Shown: positions 30,608-52,148, counted from the stretch's first letter. The stretch: 64,000 nt of DNA from Leptospira sp. WS92.C1 (GCF_040833975.1 NZ_CP162130.1:2936001-3000000), one strand, 5' to 3'. Notes: a model not told the origin generated them from the sequence alone. Program-made: numbers and translations.

Positions 30608-30608
<1 letters not shown>
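30057..30608 (-). CDS. actD: ActD, DUF3341 membrane subunit of alternative complex III
   Basis: 183 residues. The N-terminal soluble part has GLFDSPAEIIAA and the conserved YTGFDCFTPYPVHGLDDAMG, typical of DUF3341. Two membrane helices follow (about 72-92 and 115-137). Its ATG overlaps the actC stop by one base (TGATG), so translation is coupled. In this complex ActD packs against ActC and anchors the assembly. Confidence 0.88.
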
Positions 30609-35071
<4,463 letters not shown>

Positions 35072-35084
35072 GTATTACTCCCGG

Positions 35085-35591
<507 letters not shown>

Positions 35592-35635
35592 TCGTATGAA
35601 GTCCCTATGAATCCAATATTGGTATTGGAAACAGC

Positions 35636-35670
<35 letters not shown>

Positions 35671-35886
35671 GATTCAGGGGCTTTTCTTTGCGTTTATTTT
35701 CAAGGTTTTTTGAGAATCGATATCAATTAGAAAAGTTTCATTTGTTCTCAAATAATTTTGAAAAAAAAACAAAAAAAATCGAGGCAAGTCACCGTCGCTT
35801 CGGAGAAAATTCTATAATTTTCGGGAAATCGGTGATTCAAAAAATGGAAAGTAGAAAAAGTCTGACCGTCTAAGGAGATTTTTTTG

Positions 35887-36747
35887 ATGTCTCAAGATAG
35901 GTCCGAGTTTCCAAGAAGAATTTTTTTGATGATTCTCCTTTTTTTTGCAGTGCTCCTTTCGCCCCCATCTCTTCAGGCACAAGATTCTAAACTCAAGCTC
36001 GCAAGTTTTAACGCGATGTTTCTCTATGACGAGGTTCAAGATGAAAACGGATTTCCAAAAAATAGAATTCCAAGAACCGCATCCGACTTTGAAAGAATCC
36101 AAACGCACCTTCGGAAAATCGATCCGGACATTTTAGCCGTTCAAGAAGTCGAGAATGAAACTGCGGCTTTGAAAATTTTGACGGATTCCTATTCTTGTTT
36201 TGTAACAAAGACACAACTGTATAAACAAGAAGTCGGAATTTGTTGGAAAAAGAAATTTTATCCAAAGGAGATCCGTCTTTACCCGGAACTTTCTGTGGCC
36301 CCCGGTGCCAGACCCGGGATGGAGCTGAGAATACCCATCGGAAAAACGATCTTTTCTTTTTTGAGCGTCCATCTCAAAGCGGGGCATTCCCCAAACGATC
36401 GGGATTTGCGATCCCGGCAGTTGAAAATTTTAAACGGAATTCTCAAAGAAAAAAAGAATTATTTCGTATTAGGAGATTTGAATGTTCCTCTCGGAAACGA
36501 CAAAAAATCCTGGAAGATTCTTTCGGAAGGACTAAATCTGAGAAATCCGGGACGTTATACGAAACAGATCTGCTGGGGACATCGATCTTTGATCGATTTG
36601 ATTCTTACCGATCACAACTCCTCAAAGATGAAGTTTGAACAGAAACCGTTTCCGGAAGACGATGGAAACTTTGACGGAAAACCGGAAGGAGAAAGCGGGC
36701 TTTCCGACCACTGCCCCGTCGTATTGGAAATCAACTTGGAGGATTGA
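35887..36747 (+). CDS. Exported endonuclease/exonuclease/phosphatase-fold protein
   Basis: 286 residues from the ATG at 35887; a TTG directly before it shares the AAGGAG at 35872. A hydrophobic signal ends near PPSLQA. The fold's catalytic markers are present: KLASFNAMFL, DILAVQEVEN (metal-binding Glu), LSVHLKAGH, FVLGDLNVP (Asp/Asn), SLIDLILTD and GLSDHCPV (catalytic Asp-His). It could be a nuclease or a phosphodiesterase; the spirochaetal sphingomyelinases share this fold but are larger, so substrate is undetermined. It is divergent from the act operon. Confidence 0.85.
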   Translation: MSQDRSEFPRRIFLMILLFFAVLLSPPSLQAQDSKLKLASFNAMFLYDEVQDENGFPKNRIPRTASDFERIQTHLRKIDPDILAVQEVENETAALKILTDSYSCFVTKTQLYKQEVGICWKKKFYPKEIRLYPELSVAPGARPGMELRIPIGKTIFSFLSVHLKAGHSPNDRDLRSRQLKILNGILKEKKNYFVLGDLNVPLGNDKKSWKILSEGLNLRNPGRYTKQICWGHRSLIDLILTDHNSSKMKFEQKPFPEDDGNFDGKPEGESGLSDHCPVVLEINLED

Positions 36748-37191
36748 AAGTAAGCAGCACGAATTTGTATGCTCGCGGATTTGTGTAGAAACGATCGCGA
36801 AACTTTTGTATATCGTGCGTTACCGACGAAAAACACAAAACAGCTTGTCCTTTCGAAGGAAATGAGTCCGATCCGTAACGATCCTTTTCTCGTTCGTACA
36901 AAAGAAAAATCGACGGAGCCAAAGATATTTTCAGACGATTCTATCTTGACTCAAAAAGTCTCAAAAGCCTCAGGATCGGAATACCAAAACCAAGTTTGTT
37001 ATCGTCCGAGAACGTCAGATCAACGCTGAACATAGACATCTGAAGATCATTCCATTTGTTTAAAAATATTCGAGAAGGGCATTTTGGAAATAAATTTCCT
37101 TGCGTATGTTTATAGACGGTGTGAAAATATTCCGTAATCCTTTTCCAAGATCGTATACCTATTTGGGAATTGTTTTTGAGAGGATGTTTGG
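36748..37191. other. Intergenic stretch, nothing recognised
   Basis: The plus-strand frame at 36769-37029 is open but has no RBS and a composition unlike real genes here. No hairpin with a T-run was noticed. The RBS-like GAGAGGATG at 37179-37187 precedes the next gene. Confidence 0.35.
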
Positions 37192-38163
37192 ATGAGATCG
37201 GATGGTAAGATGAACAAGAGATCCCTTTTTTTTATGATATTTTTTTTTAATACAAACTGTGTTGTCATGCCTATTACAAGAGGATTGCATGATTGGATTA
37301 CGGAACGTTATATTCCTCATTCCGAGGATTATTCCAAAATTACAGGAATTGCGGATATAGAGGATCCCGATCGCCAAGCAAAGCCAGAATGCATTTTTTA
37401 TTCAAATAGCTATATAAATAAAATTACCTATCATTGCCCTGATTTGGCCATCAGTTATAATGAAAGTTCCGGAAGACGGAAGTTTTTAAATTCGAAAAAA
37501 TGGAAAGATTTTCAAACGTTCTTATCCGAGTATGATTCAAAATTAAATACCAATGGCCGACTCTATTTCACGAATTCTCCTTTTTATTTTTCGGAAAGGG
37601 GTCCCTATCATAAGAAATCCATTTTATTGACTCCTTATTTTGACATTGACTGTTGTAAGGAAGAAGGGTTCTACACGATCCATTCTGGTATCGTTGTGAA
37701 AAAAGTTTATTTAGTAAATGATCGACTTTTATATTTCGTAGAAAATAATAATAAATTTTATTCCTATTTCATTTCCTTCCAAAACCGTAGGATTCGTCTT
37801 TTACCACATGGACAAAGCGCGGAATTAGCCAGCATTACCAGCAGCATGCTGCGACCGTTATTAGTCGAGAAAAAGCTTCCGGAAAATCGAATCGATTTAA
37901 CGATTCAAGAAGAAAACCCGAATTTGGTCTTTCTTCTTTTACCTCCAAATATGTTTTCAAAAGCATATCCAATTTATAGAAAAAATGGATACGAATCGAC
38001 AAATATCGATTTAAAAAAAGAATATTATTATCTTGAAGATAAAGTAAAGATTAGGCATTTGGCATCGCCGGCGTATCTATTATCGGTTCCTTTGGATATA
38101 GTATTGTTTCCAGCCAACCTAATCCTTCTGATGCTTTCACTTAGTATAACACGTTTCGGTTGA
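37192..38163 (+). CDS. Putative lipoprotein of unknown function
   Basis: 323 residues. The N-terminus is basic then hydrophobic, ending FFFNTNC, a weak lipobox with Cys near 23. The body is rich in Tyr, Phe and Ser with Cys pairs (ECIFYS, DIDCCKEE). A hydrophobic segment near the C-terminus (SVPLDIVLFPANLILLMLSL) resembles the closing PxDxxxxP segment of YceK/YidQ-type lipoproteins, and an RGLHDW motif near the start fits loosely. That relationship is a guess. It lies immediately before an IS3 remnant. Confidence 0.55.
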   Translation: MRSDGKMNKRSLFFMIFFFNTNCVVMPITRGLHDWITERYIPHSEDYSKITGIADIEDPDRQAKPECIFYSNSYINKITYHCPDLAISYNESSGRRKFLNSKKWKDFQTFLSEYDSKLNTNGRLYFTNSPFYFSERGPYHKKSILLTPYFDIDCCKEEGFYTIHSGIVVKKVYLVNDRLLYFVENNNKFYSYFISFQNRRIRLLPHGQSAELASITSSMLRPLLVEKKLPENRIDLTIQEENPNLVFLLLPPNMFSKAYPIYRKNGYESTNIDLKKEYYYLEDKVKIRHLASPAYLLSVPLDIVLFPANLILLMLSLSITRFG

Positions 38164-38264
38164 AAACAACGTTAGTCGACATTGCGTTATTCTTTTTGAA
38201 TGTGTTTTGTTCTTTATTTGTCAGACCGAGCCGAGGGTTAAGGGTTGGTTTTCTTTCGTATTAT

Positions 38265-40311
<2,047 letters not shown>

Positions 40312-40335
<24 letters not shown>

Positions 40336-41079
40336 TATGATCGTATCCGGAAATCCTTTTAGTCCGTCGACACAAGCGATTAAAATATCTTCGACTCCTC
40401 GATTCTTTAAATCGGTTAAAATCTGAAGCCAGAACTTTGCTCCTTCGGTTCTTTCTACCCAGATCCCAAGAATCTCCTTTGTGCCCTGTAGATTGATTCC
40501 TAAAGCCAAATAAAAGGCTTTGTTCACGACGTGATTGCCATCTCTTACCTTCACGATCAGCGCATCCATAATGAGAATCGGATACACTTTGTCCAAGGGG
40601 CGGTTCTGCCACTCGATCACCGTTTCCATTACGGAATCCGTTACTTGAGATATTAGATCCGCTGAGACTTCGACTTGGTAGATTTCTTTGAGATGTCCGG
40701 AAATTTCTCGAGTTGTCATTCCACGAGAATACATCGAGATGATCTTTTCATCGAATCCCGTAAAGCGTGTCTGTCCTTTCTGAATGATCTGAGGTTCGAA
40801 ACTTCCGTTCCTATCTCGAGGAACTTCCAAATCGATAGAGCCAAAGTCTCCTTTGAGCTTTTTGCTACTTTTTCCATTTCGAGAATTGCCTGAGTTATTG
40901 CCAGTCGAGGCGTTCTTCTCATATCCAAGGTGATGTGTCATCTCTCCTTCCATCGCTCGTTCAACAAGCGATTTGGTGAGTTGTTTTAAAAGTCCTTCGT
41001 TTCCGATCAGCTCTTCCGGGGTCTTACCTTTGATTAACTCATCGAGAAGTTCTTCAGCTCGATTCTTTGGTTTGCTCAT
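40312..41079 (-). pseudogene. IS256-family transposase, truncated at the C-terminus
   Basis: 255 residues are readable: [20 protein letters not shown] at the start, [17 protein letters not shown] (DNA-binding region), and the first DDE Asp in [14 protein letters not shown]. It stops just after [12 protein letters not shown], which carries the second Asp; the last residues and stop codon come from IS481 sequence. The Glu-containing third catalytic part is lost, so the enzyme cannot work. Confidence 0.85.
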
Positions 41080-41142
41080 ATTGCTTTATCCTTGTTACTT
41101 TTTGGTTAGTCACAAGTCATTTACACAATGTAGCTGACACCC
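40336..41142 (-). mobile_element. 5' half of a second IS256-family element
   Basis: The outer end reads (minus strand) GTGTCAGCTACATTGTGTAA from 41142, like an IS256-type terminus. The inner end is cut by the IS481 copy at 40335. Its transposase differs clearly from the one at 24396, so this is a different IS. The missing 3' half is not elsewhere in the window. Confidence 0.7.
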
Positions 41143-41165
41143 TCTGCCCTGCTACGGGGCAATTT

Positions 41166-41684
41166 TCATGCGAGCTCCAACAATAATTTATCCAGTAGCT
41201 GGCAACATACCTCCATACCATCAGGACCGGCTCCAGATTCTAACATCATTTTGCGCACTTCGGCTGAAGCATATTTGCACACGTGTGTCATGAGCGTCCC
41301 ATTGCCTTCAGTCTCAAATAACCGCGATTCGACGGTGGCATTCGGATCTTCGGGAGCATTCGGATTGAAAGCCGACATGTCCATGGCGTAGTTCTCAGTA
41401 TTCGCTACTTTCTCAGGCACAATCACCTCGCGAAATTCTCCATAAACTCCGGCTTTGTTACCCTTTGAGTCCGCATAGACATACAGATATTTGCCGCCTG
41501 GCCTAAGATCGTTCTCCAAAGTTTCAAGTGCCATGCCCTCGGGACCAATCAGCCATCGGCGCATGAGCTCGGGTTTTGTGTGGCAGTCAAATACCAATTG
41601 ACGCGGTGCGGCGAAATAGCGCTTAAGCACGACTTCTGTCTCGCCCCGAAGTTCCATTTTCACTTCTTTTTGTTCTGCTTTCAT
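41166..41684 (-). CDS. SRPBCC (AHSA1-like) domain protein
   Basis: 172 residues. Typical features: VLKRYFAAPRQLVFDCHTKPELMRRWL at the start, LENDLRPGGKYLYVY, the central YGEFREVIVPEKVANTE and C-terminal helix. These proteins form a helix-grip fold that binds hydrophobic ligands. It overlaps the upstream ArsR-type gene by four bases (ATGA), a pairing common in many bacteria. The codon use is richer in G+C than its neighbours, pointing to acquisition from outside. It lies between the inverted IS481 copies. Confidence 0.88.
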   Translation of the reverse strand: MKAEQKEVKMELRGETEVVLKRYFAAPRQLVFDCHTKPELMRRWLIGPEGMALETLENDLRPGGKYLYVYADSKGNKAGVYGEFREVIVPEKVANTENYAMDMSAFNPNAPEDPNATVESRLFETEGNGTLMTHVCKYASAEVRKMMLESGAGPDGMEVCCQLLDKLLLELA

Positions 41685-42019
41685 TTTTGATCTCCTTGTG
41701 TTTGTATTGTTTGTAATTCTTCAAGTAGTCCATCGAGCATCTTGTAACGTTTCTCCCACATCTGGCGGTATTTCTCAATCCAATCGATTGCTTTTTTAAG
41801 TGGCGCGGTTTCGAGTCTGCGCGGTCTTTCCTGTGCGCGAATCGTTGTCGAAATGAGGCCGGCTTCAGCCAGAACCTTGAGATGTTGCGAGATGGCAGGC
41901 TGGCTCATTTTGAATGGTTTCGCGAGGTTCATGACGGTTGCCTCGCCCCTGGCTAAGCGCATAAGTATGGCTCGGCGCGTAGGGTCAGCGAGTGCGGCGA
42001 AGGTAGAGTCGAGAGAGTT
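41681..42019 (-). CDS. ArsR-family winged-helix repressor
   Basis: 112 residues from the ATG at 42019 (a start at 42070 would add 17 residues). The ArsR pattern is clear: FAALADPTRRAILMRLARGEATVMNLAKPFKMSQPAISQHLKVL, then the wing ISTTIRAQERPRRLETAP. No metal-binding Cys are seen, so the signal is probably not a metal. It most likely autoregulates the ArsR-SRPBCC pair. Composition is GC-rich against the AT-rich background, like its partner. Confidence 0.9.
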   Translation of the reverse strand, partial: NSLDSTFAALADPTRRAILMRLARGEATVMNLAKPFKMSQPAISQHLKVLAEAGLISTTIRAQERPRRLETAPLKKAIDWIEKYRQMWEKRYKMLDGLLEELQTIQTQGDQK

Positions 42020-42070
42020 CATATGTGTTGTCTTATATAAGTAAGGTATTATATAAAAAACCATCGTCAA

Positions 42071-42729
42071 GCACTATTTTTACGCTTTTTGGTGATCCAA
42101 GCTTGCAGGCTCAAAAAATAGCCGCAAAAGGCGCAAAGAGGACAGGGTATGCAAGACGGAAAAAATTCTTTGCAAATCAAAGAAACTCTCCATAGGCGTT
42201 GCGTTTGCGATCCTCTTTTTCAGTTTCCCGAACCGGATTAACTGCCAAGTCCGTCACATTCTATTGCCTGACAAGCATGCGTCTACGGACCGGGAGCGGA
42301 TTTCCCAAATCAAGAAAAATGCGGGTTATGCTTGGAACAAGAAATCCGGCCGTAAACGGAGGCGCCAAAACCAGGTTCTTTGGTATCTACCAAACAGGTT
42401 TTATTTGACCGAGCAAACTTGATCTCTCAGAATTATTTTTGCCCGTCTCTACATGGCCAATGAGGTCAAGTTTGCGACTGAATCTAAAGTTACACTTCGC
42501 GTAACTTTAGTTAAACGAACACATCAGACGCCATCTACTAAAAAGAGATTGTGCGACGTAAATTTGATGTTTATGCGTTTTTTATAAATATTATTAATTT
42601 ATAATATATCATGTATTTTTATTTGTGACAATAAAATGGAAAGATTACTATTATTCGGAATCTGAGAGCGAAGAAAGTTAAATCGAAACTTTTATCAATT
42701 TAAAGAATGTTAGAAATCAAGCGAAGATA
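42071..42729. other. Intergenic with two long inverted repeats
   Basis: No supported gene. It contains GCAAACTTGA/TCAAGTTTGC arms (42413-42422 and 42466-42475) and, just after, a 10-bp hairpin CTAAAGTTAC/GTAACTTTAG (42484-42493/42501-42510). The first 350 bases are GC-richer, like the ArsR-SRPBCC pair; after 42540 the sequence turns very AT-rich. The change of composition suggests a junction of different origins near 42520. Confidence 0.45.
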
Positions 42730-42945
42730 TTAACTTGAATCTAAAAAATTGAAGAATTCAGCCCAAATTTACCAAGGCCTTACGCTGATATATTAAAAGA
42801 CGGTATTCATGAACTAAAAATTAAACTTTCCATTTTCTTATCACAAATCATTTTATTAAACGGTCCGATAAAGCTCCGAAGTCTGAAATAGACAGAGCAG
42901 TAAAGAGAAGAGAAAATTTCTTAAGAAATATCCGGAAAAGGAAAT
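42730..42945 (+). pseudogene. Decayed HigB/RelE-type toxin gene
   Basis: One frame reads KIEEFSPNLPRPYADILKDG then IHELKIKLS, the signature of HigB-type mRNA interferases (NLPRPYAD..KDGIHELR). After a shift another frame reads SDKAPKSEIDRAVKRRENFL, the family's C-terminal helix. The stretch between, which should contain RILYFF-like strands, is scrambled or shortened, and a stop lies just upstream of KIEEF. It directly precedes the dead antitoxin gene, the usual higB-higA order. Confidence 0.65.
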
Positions 42946-42959
42946 AGGAAATTATTGTC

Positions 42960-43244
42960 ATGAAATCATTCAGATCACATTTAAAGACTAAAATGAAAAA
43001 CAAGAAATTCAAAGAAACGTTTTAAGAAGAAAAGGAGCTGATTAATTTATCTTTAGAATTACATGATTTACGAAAAAAGAAAGGTCTTTCTCAGTCAGAG
43101 CTTGCAAAAATGGATCCGATAGCTCAACAGCAACTTTCGAAAATTGAAAATGGTATAATAAATTGCAATCTCGCAACTTTTTTGAAAGTATGTCATGCAT
43201 TAGATTTAGAAGCAAAAGTTCGATCCCGTAAGAATATTGCCTAA
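42960..43244 (+). pseudogene. XRE-family antitoxin (HigA-like) with an in-frame stop
   Basis: From the ATG at 42960 the frame reads MKSFRSHLKTKMKNKKFKET, then F and a TAA at 43023-43025 (codon 22), then continues without further damage to 43242-43244. The second part includes LHDLRKKKGLSQSELAKM and QQLSKIENG, a classic Cro/CI-type HTH, then a HigA-like C-terminus. One base change restores a 94-residue protein. As no start codon follows closely after the stop, the gene is probably dead. Confidence 0.75.
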
Positions 43245-43250
43245 ACTTGA

Positions 43251-43697
43251 AAGCAGGCACTTCGGCTTCTCGCGGCGCCTCCGAGACGCAACGTCGAGAA
43301 ATCCCTTTTGATCGTAAGAGATATTGTCTATTTTGAAAAAAAGACGTTCGGCGAGTTTTTATCTTCAGATGAAAGAATGGCAACGAACATTCTTACGAAT
43401 CGTCTAACACTTTTAGAAAAAAATCTCATAAAAAAGTCATACGATTTAGACCGTCGAAAGGATACCTATGAATTGACGGAAAAAGGTTTGGATTTAATTC
43501 CTATATTGCTTGAGCTCGCGCAGTGGGGAGCTCAGAACGATCGCAAAACGAAAGCCCCTCCTGTTTGAATTCAATCCGTGAAAAAAAACAAAAAGAAGAT
43601 GATCCGATTGATTTGTAAAACGGTTCGAAATCGAGGTTCTATCTTTTCCGGTTCAAACAGTGTTGTCAATCAACTGAGATTGCGGTTACCCGAATAG
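43251..43697 (+). pseudogene. HxlR-family regulator, truncated and with a stop
   Basis: The frame is open from 43251, but the N-terminus (normally with a conserved Cys and a DxWSLLIIRDI-type start) is lost. EKSLLIVRDIVYFEKKTFGEF is followed by the HTH region SSDERMATNILTNRLTLLEKN, then DRRKDTYELTEKGLDLIPILLELAQWG, all HxlR hallmarks. A TGA at 43566-43568 interrupts it, and the same frame resumes with KKNKKKMIRLICKTV up to 43697, a credible original C-terminus. No good start codon or RBS exists. Confidence 0.7.
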
Positions 43698-43759
43698 AAT
43701 CTTAGATCTTTTTGAATTTTTTATAAACAGATTCTGATTTTTGATTCATTATATAAATG

Positions 43760-44906
<1,147 letters not shown>

Positions 44907-45180
44907 ATTAATATCTAACAAGAATTGAGTCAGATTCTATTTCGTTGATCGTGGTCACTTGGTTGGCTTCGATCAATCATCAGATCTTTAGAGAAATGAT
45001 TAACAGTATTCCAGAATCAATCAACAACATTATCGATCGGAATCCTAATCACGTTATCTTCATCTTTTCGTAGATAAACTTTTTTGGTTTAAATGAATTT
45101 ACTAAAAAATTTTTTCCTAATTTGAAAAATGAAAAAGAGCCAGGCGTAAATTTCTTTTTTAAAGAATCATTTTTTGCGTT
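44907..45180. other. Intergenic beyond IS481 copy B
   Basis: AT-rich, without a frame or IS fragment that would match the halves missing from the IS3 or IS256 elements near copy A. Confidence 0.4.
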
Positions 45181-45750
45181 TTATTGCCTTGACTCTCCCT
45201 CTGGAGCATACCGAAGAATAACTCCGCCCGTAGCAAGGGGATGAGTTTCAAGTAGTCTGATTTTTTTGTGAGGGATCCCCTGATTGAACAAAAGTTTTCC
45301 ATTCCCTAAAAATACTGGCGCAATGCATAAGCGAAACTCGTCAAACAACTCTGCTTTCATTAAAGATTCAGAAAGGTTACCACTACCGAACACAAACATA
45401 TCTCCATTGCCTTGCTGTTTTAATTTAGGAATATCGACTACGGCATCTTTTAGAAGGATTGTATTGTTCCAGTCCGCAGTTTTGAGCGTTGAGGAACAGA
45501 CGACCTTTTGAATCTCATTCATGAACTTGGAAATTTCTTCTTCCTCTCCTTCCGCCTTTGTCCAGTATTCTGCCATACCTTTGTATGTTGTTGCACCAAA
45601 CACAAGCATATCGGCTGATTTTAACTGAGCGACGCTGAATTCTTCAAGCTCTTTGCCCCAAACAAGTCCATGAAAGCTTAAGTCCCAGTTTTTCTCACCT
45701 TCAAAATATCCGTCTAGGGTGACGACATTCCACATGATTAATTTTCTCAT
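45181..45750 (-). CDS. Dihydrofolate-reductase-fold protein (RibD C-terminal type)
   Basis: 189 residues. MRKLIMWNVVTLDGYFEG opens the fold; SADMLVFGATTYKGMAEYW, the CSSTLKTADWNN strand, MFVFGSGNLSESLM (nucleotide-binding Gly-rich turn) and IAPVFLGNGKLLF follow in the family's order. Proteins of this type are NADPH-dependent reductases of pterin or riboflavin-like compounds, but many members have no known substrate. Full length. It sits at the edge of the mobile zone and may be acquired. Confidence 0.88.
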   Translation of the reverse strand: MRKLIMWNVVTLDGYFEGEKNWDLSFHGLVWGKELEEFSVAQLKSADMLVFGATTYKGMAEYWTKAEGEEEEISKFMNEIQKVVCSSTLKTADWNNTILLKDAVVDIPKLKQQGNGDMFVFGSGNLSESLMKAELFDEFRLCIAPVFLGNGKLLFNQGIPHKKIRLLETHPLATGGVILRYAPEGESRQ

Positions 45751-46179
45751 AATATTTTCCTTAAAACTTAAAAGTGTATATGTTACGAAAAATACAATAA
45801 ATAGTATTCTGTTTTAGAGTAAAAGAAAAATCAAATTTATTCATTTTAATAAAACCTATCCTCTTTTTTGAATTTTTCATAATGAAATAGATTTCTCGAT
45901 GATTGCGTTCCCAAAGCGCTTGTGCACTACGGGACGAAGAAGTTCGCTCATCCTTAAGCTTCAAAGCGAATCGTAATCAAACAATATGGCGGAAGCGAGA
46001 CCGTGAGTTATAAACAAGGCAAGACGTCGAAGTTATGTGAAATGACTACATCAATATACTTTAAGTCTAATGTTATTGTATCCACGACATCCCATCGATT
46101 TAAGACGACAAAGTCTTCGGGCAGGATGCGCCACTCGATGCGAAGTGGAGCCGCATAGTTATGGTTGTGCGCCGTTTTT
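45751..46179. other. Intergenic with repeat and hairpin, cassette-like left border
   Basis: It contains copy 1 of an exact 23-bp repeat (46022-46044). A hairpin follows, ATGCG-c-CACT pairing with AGTG-gagc-CGCAT (46126-46155), then AGTTATG and TTGTGCGCCG near the end of the HEAT-type gene. A 67-codon minus-strand frame (45761-45964) has no RBS and is not believed. Confidence 0.45.
46022..46044 (+). repeat. 23-bp direct repeat, copy 1
   Basis: AGACGTCGAAGTTATGTGAA plus ATG, identical at 46880-46902 in the same orientation. The pair brackets the gene at 46180-46698. Confidence 0.85.
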
Positions 46180-46698
46180 CTATTCTATATATTTCTTTAT
46201 TTTTTCATAACGATAAATTGCCTCTTTTCTGAGGGCTTCATCATTAGAATTTCTATATGCTTTAATCGCCTCAAAAGACTCTTTTGTACCGATATCTGCG
46301 AGAGCCCACAAACAGACCTTGTAATATGAGCCATAATCATCGTAGTCAAGATACGAAAGATTAGGTTTCAATTTAATCGTCTCCTTCAAATATGGGATAC
46401 TACTTTCATCACTAAAGTCTTTTAACAAATGAACGATTTGGTCATGTGTAGTGTGCCAATCAAGAATCACTAGTTCATTTAACACATTCACTATGTTTGA
46501 TGCAAATCCAAATGTAAATCCTAGGTGAACACCCATTTCGACTTCAGTACGGCTTTTCGTTTCAATTGCTTCAATAAGCATTTCGCTAAGTCGATTCGGC
46601 ATTTCTATTCTCGAAAAATCGAACATGCTCAAAAATTCCTTCTCACTTAAGCGATTGATATATAATTCGAATAGTTTTTCTTTTTGATATTTGTTCAT
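46180..46698 (-). CDS. HEAT-repeat-like small protein
   Basis: 172 residues, predicted all-helical and cytosolic. The C-terminal half shows HEAT/PBS-type helices: HLLKDFSDESSIPYLKETI, then YKVCLWALADIGTKESFEAI, then NDEALRKEAIYRYEKI. The N-terminal half (LFELYINRLSEKEFLSMF) may be a separate helical domain. Such proteins mediate protein contacts; they are often immunity or adaptor proteins, but nothing here proves it. No cognate toxin is adjacent. It is bracketed by direct repeats and hairpins. Confidence 0.65.
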   Translation of the reverse strand: MNKYQKEKLFELYINRLSEKEFLSMFDFSRIEMPNRLSEMLIEAIETKSRTEVEMGVHLGFTFGFASNIVNVLNELVILDWHTTHDQIVHLLKDFSDESSIPYLKETIKLKPNLSYLDYDDYGSYYKVCLWALADIGTKESFEAIKAYRNSNDEALRKEAIYRYEKIKKYIE

Positions 46699-49226
<2,528 letters not shown>

Positions 49227-49236
49227 AATACCTCGA

Positions 49237-49524
<288 letters not shown>

Positions 49525-49554
49525 TCCCCCATTTTTCAAAAAGGAAAACTGAGG

Positions 49555-50616
<1,062 letters not shown>

Positions 50617-50974
50617 GGAACAATCCTTATTGTCGATTTTTTTCCAAGGGGTCGGAGAGAAAACACTTTTCAACATGGATTTTTGGACTTAGGTGAGAAT
50701 CTATTTCTGAGAACAAATCCGGATTTGGTTCCACCCGTGCAACACCTACAATCATATAGAATTTGTTTGAATTATGTTCCACTTTATAGATGGGATTGAA
50801 AACCGGAGCAAAGACAGATTTGCCGGATTTTACTTTAGGACGGACTTTAAGTCCGACGGCAAACATTTTTTAAGGAAAAACTTTGTCGGAACAATTGAAA
50901 GGGATCAAAAAAATCGAAATCGGGTAAAATAGAATTTCTATCTCAAAATTTGCCGACTAGTACATTATAATTTC
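50617..50974. other. Gap between trpC and rlmN with a doubtful small frame
   Basis: A 79-codon minus-strand frame (50627-50866) reads naturally in places (FNPIYKVEHNSNKFYMIVGVARVEPNPDLF) but has no RBS and no known relative. It may be a small gene or a remnant. A CGGACT/AGTCCG hairpin lies at about 50834-50848. I do not call a gene. Confidence 0.3.
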
Positions 50975-51730
50975 CTAAAATAACTCCAGCCAAGCTTTGC
51001 GAATATCCGGTTTTTCCATAAAATAGGTCCCAATCAAAGCGGCATCCACGAGTTTTCGAAACGTATCCAAATCGGAACGTTTTTTCACTCCGGATTCGCC
51101 CACCTTTACTACGTTAGGCTGCAAGAAGGAGGAAACTTCTTCCACAAGATTCGGATGAATTTGAAACGTATCCAGATCTCGGGTGTTGATCCCGATGATC
51201 TCCGCCCCGCAGTCAAGTGCGATCTTTGCCTCTTGCAAAGTATGCACTTCCACAAGAGAATCCATTCCAAGAGAGGACGCCGTTTTTAAAAAGGATGCGA
51301 TCTGCTCAGGAGTCAAGATTCTCACGATCAAAAGAATCGCGGATGCACCGAATGCGCGCGCTTCCAAGATCTGAGACTTGTCTAAAATAAAGTCCTTTCT
51401 CAGAACCGGAATTTTTACGTTAGACGAAACATTCTTTAAGTCCTCCAAGGATCCGCCAAAATAATTTCGATCGGTCAGAACCGAAATCGCGGACGCTCCG
51501 GATTCTTCATAAACTTTTGCTATCTTTACAGGATCATAGTCGGATCGGATCTCTCCTGCCGAAGGGCTCTTTCGTTTGCATTCTGCAATGATGGAGAATT
51601 TACGACTTCTCAAAGAATCCCGAAACCCCAGCCCTTGGTAAGGAGCGGGGTCCCAGTTACGGATTTCTTGGATCTCGGTTTGTTTGGTGGTTATGATTTC
51701 CCGGAGAATCCGGTGTAAAGTTGAGGACAT
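50975..51730 (-). CDS. trpC: Indole-3-glycerol-phosphate synthase
   Basis: 251 residues, a TIM barrel. Substrate-binding and catalytic motifs: [17 protein letters not shown] (catalytic Lys), [45 protein letters not shown] and [11 protein letters not shown]. It closes the indole ring in tryptophan synthesis, in the cytosol. No other trp genes are adjacent. It starts seven bases after the STAS gene, so the two are co-transcribed, an unexpected partner. Confidence 0.95.
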   Translation of the reverse strand: MSSTLHRILREIITTKQTEIQEIRNWDPAPYQGLGFRDSLRSRKFSIIAECKRKSPSAGEIRSDYDPVKIAKVYEESGASAISVLTDRNYFGGSLEDLKNVSSNVKIPVLRKDFILDKSQILEARAFGASAILLIVRILTPEQIASFLKTASSLGMDSLVEVHTLQEAKIALDCGAEIIGINTRDLDTFQIHPNLVEEVSSFLQPNVVKVGESGVKKRSDLDTFRKLVDAALIGTYFMEKPDIRKAWLELF

Positions 51731-51737
51731 CGGAGGT

Positions 51738-52100
<363 letters not shown>

Positions 52101-52148
52101 CTATCAAGGGTGAAAATAACCTGTCAATCACTGTTCACCGGTCAAAAA

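Noticed and set aside
42199..42408. 69-codon plus-strand frame downstream of the ArsR gene
   Set aside because: No start signals or recognisable family; the region looks like mixed non-coding DNA.
46045..46180. Classical integron attC site
   Set aside because: Core boxes differ from the RYYYAAC/GTTRRRY consensus and no integron integrase is in the window; retained only as a cassette-like hypothesis.
50627..50866. 79-codon minus-strand frame between trpC and rlmN
   Set aside because: Some natural-looking sequence but no RBS or relative; kept as a note in the intergenic entry rather than as a gene.
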